From Pseudomonas sp. PSB18 (GTDB lineage Bacteria; Pseudomonadota; Gammaproteobacteria; Pseudomonadales; Pseudomonadaceae): a DNA stretch of 64,000 nucleotides. Of the stretch, positions 56,612-64,000 are shown one piece after another. Numbering within the stretch: position 1 is the first letter of the stretch; each line of letters begins with the position of its first letter. A program made the position numbers and the translations under genes. The DNA lies in contig NZ_NOIN01000004.1 in NCBI RefSeq assembly GCF_014596565.1, forward strand, positions 434,001-498,000. Reading direction: 5' to 3'. The notes under the pieces were generated by a model, which saw nothing but the letters and a program-made list of their open reading frames with translations, had not been told where the DNA came from and searched no databases.

Positions 56612-57277
56612 ATGAGCTATCAGCACCAGTATGTCGACGGTACCCGCATCCACTTTCCGGTTGGAAAAGTGGTGTGCATTGGGCGTAACTACGCCGAACA
56701 TGCAAAGGAACTGGATAACCCGGTGCCCACCGAGCCCTTGCTGTTCATCAAGCCCGGCAGTTGCGTGGTGCCGCTGGAAGGCGGTTTCAGCATTCCCGTC
56801 GAGCGGGGTTCGGTGCATTACGAAGCGGAAATCGCCGTACTGATCGGCAAGCCGCTGTCGACCCGGCCAAGCGTCGAAGAAGTGCTCGATGCCATCTCCG
56901 GCTTCGCCCCGGCCCTGGACCTGACCCTTCGGGACAAGCAGGCCGAACTCAAGGCCAAGGGCCTGCCGTGGGAAGTTGCCAAGTCGTTCGATGGCGCGGC
57001 GGTGATCGCACCCTTCGTATCGAATGCCACCTTTGCCGATCTGGCCAATATTTCCGTACGCCTGACCATCAACGGTGAAGTGCGCCAGGACGGCAACAGC
57101 AGCCTGATGCTCAACCCCATCGTGCCGATGATCCAGTACATGGCCGGCTGCTTCTCGCTGCAGGCCGGCGATGTGATCCTCACCGGCACCCCGGCGGGCG
57201 TCGGGCCGCTGAATGTGGGGGATGAGCTGGTACTGGAACTGCCGGGGGCCAGCCGTTTCGAAAGCAGCGTTTGCTGA
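56612..57277 (+). CDS. Fumarylacetoacetate hydrolase-fold protein
   Basis: A 221-residue member of the FAH superfamily, YcgM type, predicted to act as an acylpyruvase or oxaloacetate decarboxylase. The family blocks are CIGRNYAEHAKEL, PLLFIKPGSCVV, VHYEAEIAVLIG with metal-binding Glu residues, and LTGTPAGVGPL. AGGAG precedes the ATG at 56612. It follows the D-2-hydroxyglutarate dehydrogenase by 40 bases and is likely co-transcribed. The exact substrate is not visible. Confidence 0.89.
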   Translation: MSYQHQYVDGTRIHFPVGKVVCIGRNYAEHAKELDNPVPTEPLLFIKPGSCVVPLEGGFSIPVERGSVHYEAEIAVLIGKPLSTRPSVEEVLDAISGFAPALDLTLRDKQAELKAKGLPWEVAKSFDGAAVIAPFVSNATFADLANISVRLTINGEVRQDGNSSLMLNPIVPMIQYMAGCFSLQAGDVILTGTPAGVGPLNVGDELVLELPGASRFESSVC

Positions 57278-57295
57278 CAACTGCGCCATCTCCTT

Positions 57296-57327
57296 CTTGT
57301 GGGAGCGAGCCTGCTCGCTCCCACAAG
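57296..57327. repeat. Compact REP hairpin
   Basis: CTTGTGGGAGCGAGC at 57296-57310 and GCTCGCTCCCACAAG at 57313-57327 are perfectly complementary around two bases. It follows the FAH gene and resembles the hairpin at 53625. Confidence 0.9.
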
Positions 57328-57448
57328 GGTTTGAGGGTATCCATCCCACGATTTACCGTTTTTTTCACATGCCATCCGGATAATTCCGGCGAACGTGGCA
57401 TCTGAGCCAGCCATTCCCCCTGCCCGAATTCCTGGAACGCAATCATCG

Positions 57449-58381
57449 ATGGCCAAGACCCCAGCACCGCCCCACGCCGCCCCTGTCCGCCGCTCCCGCT
57501 TTGCCCTGCCCTGGTATGCCTGGTCGCTGCTGGCGGTGGCTGTCGCTTATGGGCTGGCGTTTGCGATGCATTGGGATGATCGGGGCCTGCTTTGGGTTTC
57601 GGAACACTTTGAGAGCCCTGCCCAACGCCAGGAAAGCGTCTGGCTGCCGGATTACACCGCTGTGATCGACGCCAAGCCGCTCCCTGGTATGGAGAAGGAT
57701 GAAGCGTCCGATGTGACCTACAACCCACAGACCAAGACCCTGTTTGCCGTCATGGGCAAGAATCCGTTCCTGGTGGAGCTGACCTTGCAGGGCGATGTGC
57801 TGCGCAAGATGCCGTTGGTGGGCTGGAGCAACCCTGAAGGGGTGACCTTCATGGAGAACGGGCTGCTGGCCATTACCGATGAGCGAACCCACACACTGTC
57901 GATCGTTCATATCGATGCCGGCACCCGCGAACTGAACAACAACGATTTCCCCCACTACGATCTTGGCCCCTCGAAGAACCAGAACAAGGGGTTCGAGGGG
58001 GTTGTCTGGGACCCACGCAACCAGCAACTGGTGCTGGGCGAGGAACGTCCGCCAGCATTGTTCACCTGGAAAAGCGATGGCAGCCTGTTGCTCAAGGGTG
58101 ACAAACAGATCCATGCCAGCAAAGAACTGGACCTGCGCAACCTCTCGGCCCTGGCGATCGATCCTCGAACCGGTCACATGCTGGTGCTTTCGGCCGACTC
58201 ACATCTTTTGCTGGAGCTCGATGAAAAAGGCCAGCAGGTCAGCTTCATGACGTTGCTGGGCGGCTTCAACGGGCTGAAGGACACCATCCCCCGCGCCGAA
58301 GGTGTCACCATGGATGAAGCCGGCAACGTGTACATGGTCAGCGAGCCAAACCTGTTCTATCGTTTCGAGAAACAACGCTGA
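57449..58381 (+). CDS. SdiA-regulated domain protein, copy 1
   Basis: A 310-residue membrane-anchored protein: one N-terminal hydrophobic helix (about 20-40, WYAWSLLAVAVAYGLAFAM), then a beta-propeller-like SdiA-regulated domain. Repeated strands include EASDVTYNPQTKTLFAVMGKN, GWSNPEGVTFMENGLLAITDERTHTL and KNQNKGFEGVVWDP. EGVTMDEAGNVYMVSEPNLFYRF closes the protein. The E. coli relative is YjiK. Function is unknown and the domain is presumably periplasmic. The ATG at 57449 is chosen as the start giving a usual anchor. Confidence 0.8.
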   Translation: MAKTPAPPHAAPVRRSRFALPWYAWSLLAVAVAYGLAFAMHWDDRGLLWVSEHFESPAQRQESVWLPDYTAVIDAKPLPGMEKDEASDVTYNPQTKTLFAVMGKNPFLVELTLQGDVLRKMPLVGWSNPEGVTFMENGLLAITDERTHTLSIVHIDAGTRELNNNDFPHYDLGPSKNQNKGFEGVVWDPRNQQLVLGEERPPALFTWKSDGSLLLKGDKQIHASKELDLRNLSALAIDPRTGHMLVLSADSHLLLELDEKGQQVSFMTLLGGFNGLKDTIPRAEGVTMDEAGNVYMVSEPNLFYRFEKQR

Positions 58382-58497
58382 CAGCGCAACTCTGTAAGGC
58401 AATTCCTCCTTCGCTGTAGGGTGTGGCATACGGCCATTAAGCTTCAGTTCAGGCAGTCGTGGTATTTCCAGCCACCTGTTCTTACCCGAGCCCACCC

Positions 58498-59409
58498 ATG
58501 CGCCGACTTGCCCGCCCCAAACCCTTGTTCCTGATGCTACTGGCAATCGTCCTGACCGCCCTGATCGCGACGGGTCAGTACCTGCGCCTGTACGAACGGG
58601 CCTGGTTCAACCTCAATACACGCTGGCAACCCATCAACGAGCAGGCCATCGCTCTGGACCAGTACCGGGTCACGATAGAGGCCCAGGTGATCGAAGGTCT
58701 CGACGACGTGTCGGCACTGACGTTCGATCCGGTACGCAAGAGCCTGTTCACGGTCACCAACAAGAATGCCGAACTGATCGAGCTGTCACTGGACGGCAAG
58801 ATCCTGCGCCGGGTGGCATTGATCGGTTTCGGTGATCCGGAAGCCGTGGAATTCATCAGCGAGGACATCTACGTCATCAGTGACGAGCGCCAGCAGCGGC
58901 TGATCAAGATTCACCTGGACGAAGACACCCGGTTTCTCGACGCGGCCGACGCCGAACAAATGACCCTCGGCGTGCACATGAGCAAGAACAAAGGATTCGA
59001 AGGACTGGCCTACGACTCAGTGGGCAAGCGGCTGTTCGTAGCGAAAGAGCGCGACCCGATGCTGATTTATGAAGTGCAGGGCTTTCCCCATCACAACTCG
59101 GAAAAGTCTTACGCAGTCCACGTCATCAACAACCCCAAGCGCGACGCCGGACTGTTCGTGCGGGATCTGTCGAGCCTGCAATACGATGAGCGCAGCGGCC
59201 ATCTGCTGGCATTGTCCGATGAGTCGCGACTGATCATCGAGCTGGATATCGACGGGAAGCCCCTGAGCACACTGTCCTTGAGCAAAGGCCGTCAGGGACT
59301 GCAAAAAAATGTTCCCCAGGCCGAAGGCATCGCCATGGACGACGACGGTACTCTGTACCTGGTGAGCGAGCCGAACCTGTTCTATGTGTTCGAGAAAGCG
59401 CAGCCTTGA
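58498..59409 (+). CDS. SdiA-regulated domain protein, copy 2
   Basis: A 303-residue paralogue of the previous gene, with the same plan: one hydrophobic anchor (PLFLMLLAIVLTALIATG) and an SdiA-regulated propeller. Shared blocks include DDVSALTFDPVRKSLFTVTNK, GDPEAVEFISEDIYVISDERQQR, KNKGFEGLAYDSVGKRLFVAKE and EGIAMDDDGTLYLVSEPNLFYVF. The two genes are separated by 116 bases and diverge strongly outside these motifs, so the duplication is old. Confidence 0.8.
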   Translation: MRRLARPKPLFLMLLAIVLTALIATGQYLRLYERAWFNLNTRWQPINEQAIALDQYRVTIEAQVIEGLDDVSALTFDPVRKSLFTVTNKNAELIELSLDGKILRRVALIGFGDPEAVEFISEDIYVISDERQQRLIKIHLDEDTRFLDAADAEQMTLGVHMSKNKGFEGLAYDSVGKRLFVAKERDPMLIYEVQGFPHHNSEKSYAVHVINNPKRDAGLFVRDLSSLQYDERSGHLLALSDESRLIIELDIDGKPLSTLSLSKGRQGLQKNVPQAEGIAMDDDGTLYLVSEPNLFYVFEKAQP

Positions 59410-59430
59410 ACCAGACCCGCCATGAATCCC

Positions 59431-59507
59431 CTGCTCGCGATAGCGGTTCCACATTCAACGCTGATGTGACGGGTGAATCGCTATCGCGAGCAGGCTCGCT
59501 CCCACAG
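59431..59507. repeat. REP doublet with a truncated left copy
   Basis: CTGCTCGCGATAGCG at 59431-59445 lacks its outer half, while CGCTATCGCGAGCAGGCTCG with CTCCCACAG at 59479-59507 is complete. It lies between convergent sdiA-like copy 2 and rpiA. Confidence 0.85.
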
Positions 59508-59546
59508 GGGCCCGGCTTCGAGCAGAAGACCGGGCACCTGCCGTGT

Positions 59547-60221
59547 TTACTCGGCCCGCAGGGTCTTCACCCCTTCCGCCGTACCCAGCAACAGCACATC
59601 CGCCGGACGGGCAGCGAACAAACCATTGGTAACCACGCCGACGATGGCATTGATCTGGCTTTCCAGCTCCACCGGATTGCTGATCTGCAGGTTATGCACA
59701 TCCAGGATGATGTTGCCGTTATCGGTCAGCACACCCTCGCGATACACCGGATCGCCGCCCAGCTTTACCAACTGGCGGGCCACGTGGCTGCGAGCCATCG
59801 GAATGACCTCGACCGGCAGCGGGAACGCACCGAGCACCGGCACCAGTTTGCTGGCGTCGGCGATGCAGATGAAGGTCTTGGCCACCGCCGCGACGATCTT
59901 CTCGCGGGTCAGGGCCGCACCGCCTCCCTTGATCAGGTTCAGGTGCGCGTCGCTTTCGTCGGCGCCGTCGATGTAGAACTCCAGGTCGCTCACCGTGTTG
60001 AGCTCATACACCGGGATCCCGTGGCCCTTCAGCCGCGCGGCGGTGGCTTCGGAGCTGGCAACCGCCCCATCGAAGGCGCCCTTGTGCTGCGCCAGCGCAT
60101 CGATGAAGCAATTGGCCGTGGAGCCGGTGCCGACCCCGACGATGCTCTTGTCATCCAGTTTCGGGAGGATGAGGTCGACGGCGGCCTGGGCCACGGCCTG
60201 TTTGAGTTGATCCTGGGTCAT
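59547..60221 (-). CDS. rpiA: Ribose-5-phosphate isomerase A
   Basis: RpiA interconverts ribose-5-phosphate and ribulose-5-phosphate in the pentose phosphate pathway. The phosphate loop [11 protein letters not shown] is near residue 28, the catalytic Asp lies in YIDGADESD and the catalytic Glu-Lys segment is [16 protein letters not shown]. Length is 224 residues. The start at 60221 ([13 protein letters not shown]) is preferred over an upstream ATG, since it fits the family. It is divergent from ilvA with 137 bases between, a gene pair conserved in pseudomonads. Confidence 0.95.
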   Translation of the reverse strand: MTQDQLKQAVAQAAVDLILPKLDDKSIVGVGTGSTANCFIDALAQHKGAFDGAVASSEATAARLKGHGIPVYELNTVSDLEFYIDGADESDAHLNLIKGGGAALTREKIVAAVAKTFICIADASKLVPVLGAFPLPVEVIPMARSHVARQLVKLGGDPVYREGVLTDNGNIILDVHNLQISNPVELESQINAIVGVVTNGLFAARPADVLLLGTAEGVKTLRAE

Positions 60222-60358
60222 GCGGGCTCCGAAAACGGGCAGGGAGTAAAGAGGGGCGCGAGTATAACCCAACAAAACCTCGGGATTCGTGTGGTCGCCC
60301 GGCCAAAAGCCGGGTTAGACTCCTTGGCCCTGCCCAACCCGCCCAGTGATGCTTTCCG

Positions 60359-61873
<1,515 letters not shown>

Positions 61874-61914
61874 CAAAGGCTAGGCTGTTGGGCACGACTC
61901 AAGGAAATTGAACA

Positions 61915-62343
61915 ATGGAAACGTTGACTGCGCTGAAGATCGCCCACGTCCTGGCCACAGTCCTGCTGCTGGTGGGCGCCATAGGGCTGGCTCTCTGGGT
62001 CTGGCGGACTCGCCGCAACGGCGACGCCACGGCCCCGGCCCGCGTACTGCAACGTCCACGGGTGTTTGTCTGGCTGGTGATGGGGCTTGCCCTGACGAGC
62101 CTGCCCTTCACGGGCTGGTGGATGGTTCATCAGGTGGGCTGGCCGTTGGGACAGACCTGGCTGCTGGCTTCCAGCATCCTCTATACCCTGGCGGCGTTGA
62201 CCGGGTTCTGGCTGTTGGTGCGATTGAACAAGCGGCGCAAGCTGCCGACGGCGGGCAACGGCACCTTTACCTTGGCCTTGGCGCTGTTCAGTTTTGTCTG
62301 CCTGATTGCCATTGCCGGGTTGATGGGGGCCAAGCCGGTCTAG
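61915..62343 (+). CDS. DUF2269 family integral membrane protein
   Basis: A 142-residue protein with four predicted membrane helices (about 5-25, 47-65, 76-97 and 117-139) and motif LTSLPFTGWWMVHQVGWPL. It fits the DUF2269 group of small membrane proteins. Function is unknown. It lies 41 bases past ilvA on the same strand and could share its transcript. CAAGGAAATTGAAC precedes the ATG. Confidence 0.82.
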   Translation: METLTALKIAHVLATVLLLVGAIGLALWVWRTRRNGDATAPARVLQRPRVFVWLVMGLALTSLPFTGWWMVHQVGWPLGQTWLLASSILYTLAALTGFWLLVRLNKRRKLPTAGNGTFTLALALFSFVCLIAIAGLMGAKPV

Positions 62344-62364
62344 GATCTGGAACCGAGTCGGCTT

Positions 62365-62431
62365 CATCGCGAGCAGGCTCGCTCCCACAGGGGAAACGCA
62401 TTCCAATGTGGGAGCGAGCCTGCTCGCGATG
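62365..62431. repeat. REP doublet
   Basis: CATCGCGAGCAGGCTCGCTC plus CCACAG at 62365-62390, and its inverted copy TGTGGGAGCGAGCCTGCTCG to CGATG at 62407-62431, between convergent genes. Confidence 0.92.
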
Positions 62432-62437
62432 ACGATC

Positions 62438-63094
62438 TCAGTCGCGCAGACTGATCACCGGCCAACCGCGCTTCTGCGCCTCAGCCCGCAGGTTCGGGTC
62501 CGGATCCACGGCCACCGGATGCGAAACCACCTCCAGCAACGGCAGGTCGTTCATCGAATCGCTGTAGAAATAGCTGCCTTCGAGGGAATACCCGGTTTCT
62601 TCCAGCCAGCGGTTCAGCCGGGTCACCTTGCCTTCGCGGAAGCAGGGAATGTCGGTGCTGCGCCCACTGTAGCGCCCATCGACCATCTCGCACTCGGTGG
62701 CGATCAGGGTTTCGACCCCCAGGCGCTCGGCAATCGGGGCGGTGACGAAGCGGTTGGTGGCGGTAATGATCACCAGTTTGTCGCCAGCGTCACGGTGTTT
62801 TTTCAGCAGTTCGATGGCCTTGGGCAACACGATGGGCTCGATGCAGTCGCGCATGTAGTCCGAGTGCCATTGGGCCAGGACTTCCATTTCGGTACGGCCG
62901 AGGATTTCCAGGCAGAAGTTCAGGTATTCGGCATTATCGAGCTTGCCGGCCAGGTAATCCTGGTAGAACTCATCGTTGCGCGCCTTGTACGTGACGGCGT
63001 CGAGGAAGCCGCGCTCACACAGGTAATCGCCCCAGGCGTGATCGCTGTCGCCGCCCAACAGGGTGTTGTCCAGGTCGAATAAGGCCAGCCGCAT
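62438..63094 (-). CDS. HAD-IB phosphatase, probable histidinol-phosphatase
   Basis: A 218-residue SerB-like HAD phosphatase with motif [15 protein letters not shown] (nucleophile Asp7), [18 protein letters not shown] (motif II) and the metal motif [12 protein letters not shown] near residue 180. In P. aeruginosa the orthologue beside nudH/ptsP (PA0335) has been reported as the histidinol-phosphate phosphatase. I infer the same here from synteny and family. Other HAD-IB activities (phosphoserine, glycerol-phosphate) cannot be ruled out. It is divergent from rppH. Confidence 0.82.
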   Translation of the reverse strand: MRLALFDLDNTLLGGDSDHAWGDYLCERGFLDAVTYKARNDEFYQDYLAGKLDNAEYLNFCLEILGRTEMEVLAQWHSDYMRDCIEPIVLPKAIELLKKHRDAGDKLVIITATNRFVTAPIAERLGVETLIATECEMVDGRYSGRSTDIPCFREGKVTRLNRWLEETGYSLEGSYFYSDSMNDLPLLEVVSHPVAVDPDPNLRAEAQKRGWPVISLRD

Positions 63095-63237
63095 TGCAGT
63101 TACTCGCTGAAATTTCTGAAGAAAGGCGCTCAGAATACGGACTTTTCACAAGAGTGCACATAACCTGGGCGGGCTCGTTGCTGCTATCACAACCTTTGTG
63201 GAACAATGCGGCGACATGCGCTTGCGAGGTTGTTGCC

Positions 63238-63717
63238 GTGATCGATCCCGATGGTTTCCGACCCAATGTGGGGATCATTCTTACGAATGATGCCGGTCAG
63301 GTGCTATGGGCTCGCCGTATCAATCAAGACGCCTGGCAGTTTCCTCAAGGCGGGATCAACCCCCAGGAGACGCCGGAAGAGGCTTTGTACCGCGAGTTGA
63401 ACGAAGAAGTGGGGCTGGAGCGCGAAGATGTTGAAATACTCGCCTGCACCCGAGGCTGGTTGCGCTATCGTTTGCCGCAACGCCTGGTCAGGACGCATAG
63501 CCAGCCGCTGTGCATCGGCCAGAAGCAGAAATGGTTTCTCCTGCGCCTGATCTCCAACGAGCAGCGGGTGCGGATGGATTTGACCGGTAAACCGGAGTTC
63601 GATGGCTGGCGCTGGGTCAGCTATTGGTATCCGCTGGGCCAGGTGGTGACATTCAAGCGCGAGGTGTATCGACGCGCTCTCAAAGAGCTTGCCCCGCGCC
63701 TGCTGACGCGCGACTGA
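63238..63717 (+). CDS. rppH: RNA pyrophosphohydrolase RppH
   Basis: RppH removes pyrophosphate from the 5' end of mRNA and so opens RNase E decay. The Nudix box [20 protein letters not shown] runs into EVGLE at about residues 38-60. The N-terminus [15 protein letters not shown] is the family start, so GTG at 63238, with GAGG eight bases upstream, is preferred over longer open frame. Length is 159 residues. It precedes ptsP by 22 bases, the known order in Pseudomonas. Confidence 0.94.
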   Translation: MIDPDGFRPNVGIILTNDAGQVLWARRINQDAWQFPQGGINPQETPEEALYRELNEEVGLEREDVEILACTRGWLRYRLPQRLVRTHSQPLCIGQKQKWFLLRLISNEQRVRMDLTGKPEFDGWRWVSYWYPLGQVVTFKREVYRRALKELAPRLLTRD

Positions 63718-63739
63718 CGACGGAGTTCGACCCCGAGCC

Positions 63740-64000
63740 ATGCTCAATACGCTGCGCAAGATCGTCCAGGAAGTTAACGCCGCCAAGGATCTCAAAGCGG
63801 CGTTGGGGATTATTGTGTTGCGCGTCAAAGAGGCCATGGGCAGCCAGGTCTGCTCGGTCTACCTGCTGGACCCCGAGACCAACCGTTTCGTGCTGATGGC
63901 CACCGAGGGCTTGAACAAGCGCTCGATCGGCAAGGTCAGCATGGCACCCAATGAAGGTCTGGTCGGCCTGGTCGGCACGCGCGAAGAGCCCCTGAACCTC
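63740..64000 (+). CDS. ptsP: Phosphoenolpyruvate-protein phosphotransferase PtsP (EI-Ntr), 3' end outside window
   Basis: The first 87 codons of EI-Ntr, which starts the nitrogen-related PTS phosphorelay from phosphoenolpyruvate to NPr and PtsN. The visible part is the N-terminal GAF domain: MLNTLRKIVQEVNAAKDLKAALGIIV, then VCSVYLLDPETNRFVLMATEGLN and GKVSMAPNEGLVGLVGTR. The catalytic and PEP-utilising domains lie beyond the window end. It follows rppH as in other pseudomonads. Confidence 0.93.
   Translation, partial: MLNTLRKIVQEVNAAKDLKAALGIIVLRVKEAMGSQVCSVYLLDPETNRFVLMATEGLNKRSIGKVSMAPNEGLVGLVGTREEPLNL

Overview
The window is chromosomal DNA of a fluorescent Pseudomonas, most likely the P. 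fluorescens group. The GC content looks high, around 60 percent by eye. Nearly every gene has a clear Pseudomonas counterpart, and blocks of gene order match what I remember of P. aeruginosa (PA5161-PA5203 and PA0314-PA0337). The intergenic spaces carry the REP/R-type repeats (GTGGGAGCGAGCCTGCTCGC and variants) typical of this group. I see no rRNA, tRNA, CRISPR array, prophage, integrase or IS transposase. The window is mostly housekeeping core genome with an accessory stretch from about 31 to 52 kb.

Layout. 1-3.3 kb: dTDP-L-rhamnose operon rmlBACD (rmlB lacks its N-terminus). 3.3-3.45 kb: a MITE-like long palindrome. 3.5-9.4 kb: dctBD sensor/sigma54 regulator, a thioesterase, cysQ-nudE and yrfG. 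9.5-14.3 kb: a LysM/BON protein, then a LysR regulator with fdhD and a YdeP/FdhF-type molybdopterin oxidoreductase. 14.5-18.8 kb: a glycine-zipper protein, a thioesterase plus 3-hydroxyacyl-CoA dehydrogenase operon, a lipoprotein subtilase and two small proteins. 19-31 kb: pckA, hslO, hslR, rimB-rimK, envZ-ompR (amgSR), tex, a PaaI thioesterase and gshA.

31-52 kb holds many sulfur-acquisition genes: tauABCD, D-cysteine desulfhydrase, a tcyJLN cystine importer, and an operon of two SfnB-type flavoproteins, a DszA/SnaA-type monooxygenase and a MetQNI-type importer. Between them lie an aldo-keto reductase, a LysR/SDR divergent pair, betT with a BetI-like operator, and an orphan protein with two Ig-like repeats. 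52-64 kb: a shortened solute-binding protein, a DUF4399 protein, serA divergent from D-2-hydroxyglutarate dehydrogenase, a fumarylacetoacetase-fold hydrolase, two SdiA-regulated-like paralogues, rpiA divergent from ilvA, a DUF2269 protein, a HAD phosphatase, rppH and the start of ptsP.

The most distinctive signals are these. Five proteins of the sulfur genes (TauA, TcyJ, two SfnB paralogues, MetQ) contain no methionine beyond the start codon and no cysteine. A 22-codon leader ORF is coupled to the first sfnB gene, beneath an 8-bp inverted repeat with its half-sites about three helical turns apart. The 192-residue solute-binding protein appears to lack most of its second lobe. Two long palindromic elements lie at about 3.3 and 21.8 kb. 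I found no clearly new multi-gene system. All starts, promoters and operators are read by eye and were not computed.
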